DNA of 5,640 bases. It comes from Calditrichota bacterium. GTDB taxonomy: Bacteria; Zhuqueibacterota; Zhuqueibacteria; Zhuqueibacterales; Geothermadaptataceae. Of this stretch, positions 1 to 5,640 are shown piece after piece. A program made the translations under genes and the position numbers. The stretch covers positions 1 through 5,640 of the forward strand of contig QQUM01000069.1 in assembly GCA_008501545.1 (NCBI GenBank), given 5' to 3'. The notes beneath the pieces are model-generated. The model did no database searches. It was not told the origin of the DNA and saw nothing but the letters and a program-made list of their open reading frames with translations. Numbering within the stretch: the stretch's first letter is position 1; every line of letters starts with the position of its first letter.

Positions 1-1061
1 ATCCGATTTATTTACGAACAGCCTCTGATTCGATTCGCCTCGTCGGCCTTCCCGTGTGGCCAGGCGATACGAACAATGATGCAATTGTCGATGAGGCAGA
101 TGTCATCCGTCTTGGCCAGTTTTGGAGTAAATCCGGCTACGCACGGCAAAACGATGATGTGAGCTGGAGTATGAAAAAAGCAGTTCCATGGGAGCAGTTG
201 AAAATAACATATGCAGATGCTGATGGCAATGGCGCAGTTGGTCAGAGTGATATTCGAGTCATTGGGTTAAACTGGTTAAATACCTGCGATGGAACGATCG
301 CAACAACAGGTAAACGGCGAGCGGTTGTGACACAGGCTTCACCCGCATTTTTGAATCCCGTATGTGTGACAACGCCAGACAAACCAAATGAAGTTATGCT
401 GGAATTGCGCGCACAGGGTGCCACCGATCTGTTCGGGATATCCCTCGGATTACAATACGGGCAGTTGGACGGTTTGCGCCTTCTCAGTGCACAGCCGGGA
501 GAATTGTTTCAGGGGGATGTGTTGAATGTGATCAAAAATGAACCTGAAACGAAAACGGTCTGGCTTGGTTTGAGCAGGAAACAAGGCAGTGCTGGAAGCC
601 AACGCGCGGGTGTTGTTGCACGATTCCTGTTCCAGAAAGTTGAAACTAGAGGTGCATTTGGTGGCACTGACTTTCGAATTGTCGAACTCGGTGCCAACGA
701 TTCTCAGGGAAACAATATCCGGTTTCATCTTGAAAAGCCTACGATTGGTGAATCTCTCGTCGACGATGCGTCTGACATGCCAAAGGAATACGCATTGATG
801 CAAAATTCACCAAATCCTTTTAATCCTGAGACCACCATCAATTATTCTTTGCCCCAGGCAGGTATCATCCTGTTAACAATTTATGATACGCTGGGCAAAC
901 ATGTGAGGACTTTGCAGGCTGGTCATATGGAAGCAGGCTTTCACAGTGTGAATTGGGATGGCAAGAATGAGATGGGTTCTCCGGTGGCCAGTGGTTTTTA
1001 TTTTTACCAGCTAAGTACGTCTGTTTTCAAAAAAAATATGAAAATGCTACTTTTGCGCTAG
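1..1061 (+). CDS. Secreted protein with dockerin-like pair, cohesin-like domain and type IX secretion sorting domain (5'-truncated)
   Basis: The frame is open from the first complete codon at position 3, so this is the C-terminal 352 residues of a longer protein; the GTG at 54 lies inside the dockerin-like module and is not a credible start. Numbering from the codon at 3, residues 19-46 and 69-93 are two EF-hand-like loops (GDTNND then ADADGNG, each with a later aspartate in an AD or SD pair), the dockerin pattern, separated by a Trp-containing linker. Residues about 110-245 resemble a cohesin fold (LFGISLGLQY, then GVVARFLFQ). Residues about 260-352 form a type IX secretion type A sorting domain: PNPFNPETT, YSLPQAG, IYDTLG, WDGKN, ASGFYFYQL and a final MLLLR. 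This family is exported across the outer membrane by the Por/type IX system and the tail is usually removed or attached at the surface. The enzymatic or structural role lies in the missing N-terminus, so the function is unknown. TAG stop at 1059-1061. Confidence 0.88.
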   Translation, partial: PIYLRTASDSIRLVGLPVWPGDTNNDAIVDEADVIRLGQFWSKSGYARQNDDVSWSMKKAVPWEQLKITYADADGNGAVGQSDIRVIGLNWLNTCDGTIATTGKRRAVVTQASPAFLNPVCVTTPDKPNEVMLELRAQGATDLFGISLGLQYGQLDGLRLLSAQPGELFQGDVLNVIKNEPETKTVWLGLSRKQGSAGSQRAGVVARFLFQKVETRGAFGGTDFRIVELGANDSQGNNIRFHLEKPTIGESLVDDASDMPKEYALMQNSPNPFNPETTINYSLPQAGIILLTIYDTLGKHVRTLQAGHMEAGFHSVNWDGKNEMGSPVASGFYFYQLSTSVFKKNMKMLLLR

Positions 1062-1096
1062 AATAACGTAATCTCTTTGTTATTAATCTTTTAATG

Positions 1097-1129
1097 AAAC
1101 CGGAATGAGTTCATACCTTCCGGCTTTTT
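1097..1129 (+). terminator. Rho-independent terminator of the secreted-protein gene
   Basis: A perfect 6-bp stem CCGGAA (1100-1105) / TTCCGG (1118-1123) encloses a 12-base loop. It is followed after one C by five T residues (1125-1129), and AAA just before the stem can pair with this T run. It lies 38 bases after the stop codon. A weaker AT-only dyad, AATAAC (1062-1067) / GTTATT (1079-1084), sits between the stop codon and the terminator. Confidence 0.75.
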
Positions 1130-1146
1130 CCTTCCTTGATCTTCGC

Positions 1147-1170
1147 CTATTCAGCTATTCAGCTATTCAG
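1147..1170. repeat. Three perfect tandem copies of an 8-bp unit
   Basis: CTATTCAG occurs three times head to tail (1147-1154, 1155-1162, 1163-1170), and a partial ATTCA follows. It lies in non-coding DNA just after the terminator. Such a short array fits a slippage-prone microsatellite; no function can be read from it. Confidence 0.85.
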
Positions 1171-1278
1171 ATTCAATCCATCGATTATATCAAGCCAATT
1201 GGATGACGAGCACTTGAAGCTTTGGCCATATCTCATGCTGAGATCATGCTTTTTCAATTTCTGGGATTCCTAAATTCA

Positions 1279-1440
1279 CTACCGCTTCATTAACTTTTCT
1301 GCATGCTTGCGAAAATCCTTCCTGGAAAAAGAATTTGATTCTTTGTTGGCTTTTTGTAATTTATTAGGCGATTTTATAGCATGAATTATTTTGGGGCTTG
1401 CTTCTTTGTTATTTTTGCATCGTAATATTTCAATCTTCAT
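1279..1440 (-). CDS. Possible small lysine-rich protein, 53 residues (doubtful)
   Basis: ATG at 1440-1438 and TAG at 1281-1279 on the minus strand give a 53-residue, strongly basic product that starts MKIEILRCKNNKEA and ends HAEKLMKR. It is divergent from the TIR gene, with about 120 bases between the two start codons. I do not recognise a family. There is no Shine-Dalgarno sequence before the ATG, and the Lys/Asn-rich composition is what random AT-rich DNA gives when read on its purine strand. The frame is closed upstream by a TAA five codons before the ATG, so it is not the end of a longer gene. It is listed because it is the longest unexplained frame in this gap and because its basic, soluble character is not typical of noise. 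Confidence 0.2.
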   Translation of the reverse strand: MKIEILRCKNNKEASPKIIHAIKSPNKLQKANKESNSFSRKDFRKHAEKLMKR

Positions 1441-1550
1441 ATTTACAGATTCTGGTTAAATTTTTTTTGTTTGCAACTACCTCTCTGACACAACACCACT
1501 TGCAGTGTTCCCGTTCATCAATCTGTGGCTTGTAATTAACTTTTTTCTTT

Positions 1551-1555
1551 TGGAG
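1551..1555 (+). promoter_or_regulatory. Ribosome binding site deciding the TIR gene start
   Basis: TGGAG at 1551-1555 lies 7 bases before ATG at 1563 but only 1 base before the GTG at 1557. This favours the ATG, and with it a protein beginning MNDVFLSYS as TIR domains usually do. Confidence 0.65.
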
Positions 1556-1562
1556 TGTGGCG

Positions 1563-3011
1563 ATGAATGATGTGTTTCTTAGCTATTCCAGTGAAGATAG
1601 AATTAAAGCTGAACAACTTGCACAAGTGCTTATAAAATGTGGTTATGATGTGTGGTGGGATAAAGAACTGCTCAGTGGACAAAAATATGCAAAAGCAATT
1701 ATATCCGCCTTATCAAACTCAAAATGTGTGTTAGTGTTATGGTCCAACAAATCTATAGATTCCAACTGGGTCATGGATGAGGCCGGAAGAGGGCGAGATC
1801 GAAATGTTCTTGTACCGGCTTTAATTGAAGATGTGGAAATCCCAATTGGATTTGGTCAGTTTCAGACAGCAAGTTTGATCCATTGGAATGGAAAAATTAT
1901 AGATCCGGAATTTCAAAAACTGCTGGATTCCATTGCTCTTTTTGCTGGTGACAAGCTGAAAGAGATAGAAGATGAAATAATTGGACGTTTAGGTAAACAA
2001 ATAAACCGGAGAACGTCTATTCGGGGCCTGGAAAGAATGCTGGATGAAGTGGATGAGTTCAGTACCGATTATCGAAATACATCACAAATACGGCGTTTAA
2101 AGGATCGCCTTGAAGAAGCGAAAATATCTGCGAAAAACCGGGAATTAAATAAAGCCGCGGGTAAAAAAAGTATCCCATTTGGCAGGTTTTTGAAAAAATT
2201 CACTCTTGTTACGTTGATGTCCATTTCTGTATTATCGTTAATTTATTTTGCACATCCAATCAAAGAGAAATTTTATAGTGCACTTCGGGAGTACAAATTA
2301 AATGCAGCAAAGCAGGGATATGCAAAACTCCTGGCGCAAAGTGAGGATATTTCTTATAGCTATGCTGAAGTTTTATCAAAGTACCAGAAATTTATTGAAG
2401 ACTATAGTGCGTATATCAGCAAAGATTCAATGACAGTTATTGAAAAAAACGCAGAGACATACCAGCGCATCGTTGGTGCCTATGAAAAAGCCAAGATGTG
2501 GGATAATAATGATGATAAAACTCGCAAGCAAAAGTTGGATCTGTGGACCAATTTCGTAAAAAGGAAACAAAATCGAAGCGAAGTAACATATGCAAATCAA
2601 AGAATTCTGGAACTGGGAAGACCTGTTGCGACTGCTTCAGTATCACCAGCATCGGTATCTGCAGCTTGGATTGATGATCCGCAAACTAATTTGGTAATGT
2701 GTTCTTCAGTGAAAAACAAAGAACCGGTCGATATTCGCACAACTTTTATTACAGGTTCGAGAATCTGTGTTTATGCGCGCATACACACGCCCAGAAAGGC
2801 AGAGGATATTACGATAAAATGGTATTCGAAGGGAAAATTAATTCATAAAAAAGAAATCCGAATTACACAAAGTAAAAGCTATCGAACCTGGGATTGGAAA
2901 ATCGGTAATCGTTCCCACATTGGTGAAAATGAAGTGCGTTTGTTTAATGGGAAAAATGAAGAAATAGGAGCCAAAAAATTTATGATTACAAATTTATCGA
3001 TGACCGAATAG
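1563..3011 (+). CDS. Membrane-anchored TIR domain protein with C-terminal DUF2914-like domain
   Basis: A 482-residue protein. Residues 1-125 are a TIR domain of the bacterial TIR_2 type: box 1 VFLSYSSED (4-12), the GYDVWWDKELLSG segment (27-39), a WVMDEAGRG helix with the conserved glutamate at E73, and FGQFQTASLIHW (97-108). Known TIR enzymes use this glutamate to cleave NAD+; other TIR domains only bind partners. Residues 130-200 are charged and helical. Residues about 212-230 (FTLVTLMSISVLSLIYFA) form one transmembrane helix preceded by lysines, so by the positive-inside rule the TIR domain is cytoplasmic and the C-terminus is outside. Residues 235-350 are helical. Residues about 370-477 resemble DUF2914 (C380, KNKEPVD, VYARI, IKWYSKGK, YRTWDWK, the G of IGENEVRLF and a final KKFMI), a family of unknown function. 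The gene stands alone between long gaps and is more AT-rich than the gene before it. NAD+ cleavage and a defence or stress role are inference. Confidence 0.85.
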   Translation: MNDVFLSYSSEDRIKAEQLAQVLIKCGYDVWWDKELLSGQKYAKAIISALSNSKCVLVLWSNKSIDSNWVMDEAGRGRDRNVLVPALIEDVEIPIGFGQFQTASLIHWNGKIIDPEFQKLLDSIALFAGDKLKEIEDEIIGRLGKQINRRTSIRGLERMLDEVDEFSTDYRNTSQIRRLKDRLEEAKISAKNRELNKAAGKKSIPFGRFLKKFTLVTLMSISVLSLIYFAHPIKEKFYSALREYKLNAAKQGYAKLLAQSEDISYSYAEVLSKYQKFIEDYSAYISKDSMTVIEKNAETYQRIVGAYEKAKMWDNNDDKTRKQKLDLWTNFVKRKQNRSEVTYANQRILELGRPVATASVSPASVSAAWIDDPQTNLVMCSSVKNKEPVDIRTTFITGSRICVYARIHTPRKAEDITIKWYSKGKLIHKKEIRITQSKSYRTWDWKIGNRSHIGENEVRLFNGKNEEIGAKKFMITNLSMTE

Positions 3012-3086
3012 CAGTATAAATAATATGCTGTTAACGGTAGATTTATTTTATGATTATATGAATTTGATTGTTTATTTTCATTTTAA

Positions 3087-3125
3087 TAGCTTAAATTTGC
3101 AAATCCCCAATGAAATATTAAGCTG
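3087..3125. repeat. Long AT-rich inverted repeat (bulged hairpin) downstream of the TIR gene
   Basis: AGCTTAAATTT (3088-3098) pairs with AAAT (3113-3116) plus TTAAGCT (3118-3124), leaving one bulged A at 3117 and a 14-base loop. A T-G wobble (3087/3125) extends the stem. It begins 75 bases after the TIR stop codon. No T run follows on either strand, so it is not a standard intrinsic terminator; it could protect a 3' end or be a protein-binding dyad. Confidence 0.5.
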
Positions 3126-3301
3126 TCATAATGTTTGACTAAACGATGAAATTTTTCAACTCCACCCGCTTATCCGACACACCCCTGCTCGTTTACCTGC
3201 AGCTGTCCTGCGAGCATTTAGAAAACTTCCATATAGTATTAAATAATTGTCTTTTTTGTCTTGGCAAAAACCAGATGGCATGTAAGTAACAGCGAAAATT
3301 T

Positions 3302-3370
3302 ACCTTTTAGGAAAAAGTGATTGCACGATCTCTTCGCTTCATCTATATTTAGATCGGGGCAGTAAAAGGT
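3302..3370 (+). repeat. Nested inverted repeats in the histidine kinase leader
   Basis: ACCTTTTA (3302-3309) is perfectly complementary to TAAAAGGT (3363-3370). Inside it CGATCT (3326-3331) pairs with AGATCG (3351-3356) around a 19-base loop. If transcribed, these could form a two-part stem about 95 bases before the start codon. It matches no riboswitch class that I recognise. Confidence 0.35.
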
Positions 3371-3424
3371 GGATCCCGTAATTACACTCACCAGTTCACA
3401 TCTGCACTTCTATCAAATTTTGGC

Positions 3425-3438
3425 ATCGCGCAAGCGAT
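3425..3438 (+). promoter_or_regulatory. Small hairpin with GNRA tetraloop beside the ribosome binding site
   Basis: ATCGC (3425-3429) and GCGAT (3434-3438) form a perfect 5-bp stem closed by GCAA, a GNRA-type tetraloop. It ends 15 bases before the AAAGG ribosome binding site, so in mRNA it would sit where it can affect ribosome access. The regulatory role is inference. Confidence 0.3.
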
Positions 3439-3453
3439 ATTTGGGAAAAATAT

Positions 3454-3458
3454 AAAGG
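3454..3458 (+). promoter_or_regulatory. Ribosome binding site of the histidine kinase gene
   Basis: AAAGG at 3454-3458 lies 5 bases before ATG 3464. The frame is closed by TAG at 3350-3352, and no ATG, GTG or TTG occurs in frame between that stop and 3464, so this is the earliest possible start. The only close alternative is ATG 3512 (residue 17), whose upstream GAAGAAAAC is weaker. Confidence 0.6.
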
Positions 3459-3463
3459 TATTT

Positions 3464-5640
3464 ATGTCTCATCGTACTCATCAGGATGATAGCCATACGA
3501 TCGAAGAAAACATGGGTAGCATTGTCGAAACCATAGACGATGCCGGCCGACGGAAAATACTGGAAAAGGTTAGCCAATCTTTTCATTACGCCGTGACTCA
3601 CATCGATCAATGTAATTCAACCCAAATATTGGTTCAGTGTGAAAATGAGGTGGATCTCTTAATTCTTCACTGTCCGGAGACATCTCATGATGAGGTGCTA
3701 AGTCTGGCGCTCAAAGTTGTTGATCGGTACCATATCCCTGTTGTCATCCTCTCTGAAAAGGAATTAAGCCCCGATCTGCGTTATGAATTCCATGAAGTAA
3801 TGGTGCACAATGTGCTGTATTCGGAATTTGAATCTGCACTAAAATCAATCATAAAATTCGTTCTGCCACAGACAAAATTACGATTAAAACAGACAGAATT
3901 TTCCCAGACTTCCGCAAATTTAAAAAATTTCAGCACAGATTATGCGGCGACTCAATTGTTATTGACTTTCGTCGAAAAGCTGAATAAAACCAACACATTC
4001 GATGAAGTTCATGTAATCACAATAGAGAGTGTCCGGGAGCTTTTTGAAACAGATATCTGCTCCATCCAGCATTATAACCAGCAGCGCTCATTCTCATTTT
4101 TCTGCGGTTTATCTGATGAATATGAGACGCGATGTGTTCCATTTTGTCCTTGGAATGTAGACGATATCGATGCAAAACCCACTGAATTTTTAAATATTGA
4201 GTATTCTGAATTACCCCAATTTGAGAAATATCTCCTAAGCCAGCAATCTCTCAAATCGTGCATCTATTTCCCCCTGACAGGGCAAAAGCGCATTATTGGC
4301 ACACTCGTCGTATATTTCAATGAGATGCACGCACTCTCCCAGGAAAAAATAAAACTTGGAAGAGCGCTGGCACACAACCTTTCGGCCACTTTTCGGCGTA
4401 TATCCTCACATACCCAGTACAGAAATTCGGAATTAAAATATCAAAGTATCTTTGATAATGTTGTTGAGGGGATTTATCAAAGCACAAAATCCGGAAAGTT
4501 TATCACAGTAAATAATTCGCTTATTAAGATGCTGGGATATGATTCTGAAGAAGAAATGATGCAACTGAATTTGCCGGTTGATATCTACTTAAATCCGGAA
4601 GACAGATACCAACTCGCAAAAGAGGTTGACGAACACGGTTTTTTGCACGACCGGCAGTTGCGGTTAAAACGTAAAGACGGAAGCATTATTACAGCTATTA
4701 TGAACGACCGGGCTGTACGTGATCAAAGTGGTGAATTCCTCTATTATGAAGGTACGCTGGTCGATGTGACTGAAAAAGTTCAGGTTCAAGCTGAGTTGGA
4801 GCAAAGTGAAAAACAACTGAAAACAGTCATAAACTCTTCGCCGGATTTAATTATCCTGAAAGATGCCCAGGGCAGGTGGCTCGGCGCCAATTCCGCTGTT
4901 GAAACAAAATTTGGCCTAAGAGACGTGAAGTATAAAGGCCGAACAGATCAGGAGCTGCAAGCTGAAGCAAAAACGAACAAGGAATTCTTTGAAGTTTCGA
5001 GCAAATACGATGAAACAACCTGGCAGCAGCATGAATTCAAGCGATATGAAGCTGTTATCAACAAGGAAGATGAACCACTGTATTTTGATGTCGTCAAAGT
5101 GCCTTCTTTTACTGATTCAGGAAGTCGGTGGATACTTGTCACCATAGCACGCGATGTGACAGAGATCAATAAAGACCAACGCCGGCAATTACAGTTGGAA
5201 AAAAAGATCCAACACGCACAAAAGCTGGAAAGCCTTTATGTCCTGGCGGGTGGGATTGCACACGATTTCAACAACTTACTGGTCAGTATCCTTGGCAATG
5301 CAGGCCTGGCCTTGATGGAATTAAATCCTGAATCTCAGGTAGCCGATTCAATTCGACAAATCGAAGTTGCAAGTCAGAGAGCTGCAGATCTGACGGCACA
5401 GCTATTGGCCTATTCCGGTAAAGGTAAATTTTTGTTGGAAATCATAAACTTGTCTGAGCTTGTGCAGGAAATGGCAAATTTATTGGAAGTGTCTATTTCG
5501 AAAGATATCACTTTGGTTTATGAATTTGAGACAGAACTCACACCGATTGAAGGGGATCCAACTCAGATCCGTCAGGTGGTCATGAACCTGATAACCAACG
5601 CATCGGAGGCGATTGGCAAGAAGTGGGGCCGAATCCATAT
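3464..5640 (+). CDS. Cytoplasmic sensor histidine kinase: degenerate receiver, GAF, two PAS, HisKA (3'-truncated)
   Basis: The first 725 residues of a kinase that runs past the window edge. There is no signal peptide or transmembrane helix, so it should sense cytoplasmic cues. Residues about 18-140 look like a receiver fold: an acidic pair at D25/D26, then VDLLILHCP, where H69 stands at the usual phospho-acceptor aspartate, and VLYSEF, where S120 stands at the conserved lysine. It is probably not phosphorylated. Residues about 160-312 form a GAF domain (EKLNKTNTFDEV through IIGTLVVYF). Residues about 322-438 are a first PAS domain (YQSIFDNVVEGIY, VNNSLIKMLGY, GTLVDVTE). Residues about 447-567 are a second (SSPDLIILKDAQGRWLGAN, IARDVTE). 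A coiled helix leads to the H box AGGIAHDFNNLL with phospho-acceptor H600. The N box VVMNLITNASEAI (N712) opens the ATPase domain, and the nucleotide-binding glycine boxes lie beyond the window. The H-box style is that of NtrB-like or hybrid PAS kinases. Signal and partner regulator are unknown. Confidence 0.92.
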   Translation, partial: MSHRTHQDDSHTIEENMGSIVETIDDAGRRKILEKVSQSFHYAVTHIDQCNSTQILVQCENEVDLLILHCPETSHDEVLSLALKVVDRYHIPVVILSEKELSPDLRYEFHEVMVHNVLYSEFESALKSIIKFVLPQTKLRLKQTEFSQTSANLKNFSTDYAATQLLLTFVEKLNKTNTFDEVHVITIESVRELFETDICSIQHYNQQRSFSFFCGLSDEYETRCVPFCPWNVDDIDAKPTEFLNIEYSELPQFEKYLLSQQSLKSCIYFPLTGQKRIIGTLVVYFNEMHALSQEKIKLGRALAHNLSATFRRISSHTQYRNSELKYQSIFDNVVEGIYQSTKSGKFITVNNSLIKMLGYDSEEEMMQLNLPVDIYLNPEDRYQLAKEVDEHGFLHDRQLRLKRKDGSIITAIMNDRAVRDQSGEFLYYEGTLVDVTEKVQVQAELEQSEKQLKTVINSSPDLIILKDAQGRWLGANSAVETKFGLRDVKYKGRTDQELQAEAKTNKEFFEVSSKYDETTWQQHEFKRYEAVINKEDEPLYFDVVKVPSFTDSGSRWILVTIARDVTEINKDQRRQLQLEKKIQHAQKLESLYVLAGGIAHDFNNLLVSILGNAGLALMELNPESQVADSIRQIEVASQRAADLTAQLLAYSGKGKFLLEIINLSELVQEMANLLEVSISKDITLVYEFETELTPIEGDPTQIRQVVMNLITNASEAIGKKWGRIH

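Larger units (their letters stand above)
1062..1562. other. AT-rich intergenic region before the TIR gene
   Basis: About 500 bases without a convincing gene. In order it holds the terminator, three tandem copies of an 8-base unit, a short perfect hairpin (ATCTCA 1230-1235 / TGAGAT 1239-1244, with a T run starting at 1250), a doubtful minus-strand ORF, long T-rich stretches, and a small dyad AACAC (1492-1496) / GTGTT (1505-1509) about 55 bases before the TIR start codon that could be an operator. A TAnnTTTG-like box typical of Bacteroidota occurs at 1410-1417, but its upstream TTTG partner is not well spaced, so no promoter is called. Confidence 0.6.
3012..3463. other. Intergenic region and probable leader of the histidine kinase gene
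   Basis: About 450 bases with no convincing gene. The first 120 bases are very AT-rich and hold a long bulged hairpin. Bases 3160-3216 are visibly more GC-rich and include the inverted pair TGCTCG (3186-3191) / CGAGCA (3211-3216) around CTGCAG. Bases 3302-3370 carry nested inverted repeats, and 3425-3438 a small hairpin close to the ribosome binding site. No U-tract terminator is visible after the TIR gene. I found no promoter with both elements in good register; TTGGCA (3261-3266) with TAAGTA (3283-3288) is the nearest and is poor. Confidence 0.55.

Noticed and set aside
450..803. 117-residue open frame on the minus strand
   Set aside because: It lies wholly inside the well-supported secreted-protein gene and its product has no recognisable domain; it is a shadow frame.
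1230..1254. Second terminator-like hairpin (ATCTCA/TGAGAT) followed by a short T run
   Set aside because: The stem has only two GC pairs of six and the T run is separated from it by five bases. A better terminator lies just upstream, so it is recorded only in the intergenic entry.
3025..3138. 37-residue frame starting 13 bases after the TIR stop codon
   Set aside because: There is no Shine-Dalgarno sequence, the composition is Phe/Tyr/Asn-rich as expected from AT-rich DNA, and it runs through the bulged hairpin.
3261..3288. Possible sigma-70 promoter TTGGCA with 16 bases to TAAGTA
   Set aside because: The -10 element is a poor match, and FCB-group bacteria often use a different promoter consensus, so it cannot be called.
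3146..3289. 47-residue plus-strand frame beginning MKFFNSTRLSDTP, with four cysteines, partly in a GC-richer patch
   Set aside because: There is no ribosome binding site before the ATG, no recognised family, and the second half is ordinary AT-rich sequence. It may be a gene remnant, but this cannot be supported.
3413..3610. 65-residue minus-strand frame across the start of the kinase gene
   Set aside because: It overlaps the kinase start and its ribosome binding site antisense and has no domain features; it is a shadow frame.
1..5640. CRISPR arrays, tRNA or rRNA genes, insertion sequences
   Set aside because: No spaced direct repeats, no tRNA-like cloverleaf or rRNA motifs, and no transposase or terminal inverted repeats were seen on either strand.

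Overview
The window looks like chromosomal DNA from an FCB-group bacterium, most likely of the Calditrichota/KSB1/Ignavibacteria kind. The evidence is the first gene. It ends in a type IX secretion C-terminal sorting domain (a PNPFNP motif, a FlgD-like Ig fold and a basic MLLLR end) and carries a paired dockerin-like calcium-binding module of a style common in those lineages. This placement is an inference from protein style, not from a marker gene.

Layout: three genes, all on the + strand, separated by two long AT-rich gaps. (1) Positions 1-1061 hold the 3' part of a secreted protein with dockerin-like, cohesin-like and type IX sorting domains, followed by a hairpin terminator at about 1097-1129. 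(2) Positions 1062-1562 are non-coding apart from an 8-bp tandem repeat, a few dyads and a doubtful 53-residue minus-strand ORF. (3) Positions 1563-3011 encode a 482-residue membrane protein: an N-terminal TIR domain with the conserved glutamate, one transmembrane helix, a helical stretch and a C-terminal DUF2914-like domain. (4) Positions 3012-3463 are a leader/intergenic region with several inverted repeats and no convincing gene. (5) From 3464 to the window edge runs the 5' part of a cytoplasmic sensor histidine kinase: degenerate receiver, GAF, PAS, PAS, dimerisation domain with its phospho-acceptor histidine, then the N box. It is cut before the rest of its ATPase domain and has no stop codon in the window.

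Nothing ties the three genes into one operon. The gaps are about 500 and 450 bases, the first gene has its own terminator, and the two signalling genes have their own ribosome binding sites. The most unusual item is the TIR-transmembrane-DUF2914 protein, which would place a TIR enzyme or adaptor inside the membrane and a domain of unknown function outside it. A role in immunity or envelope-stress signalling is possible but is not shown by the neighbours visible here.
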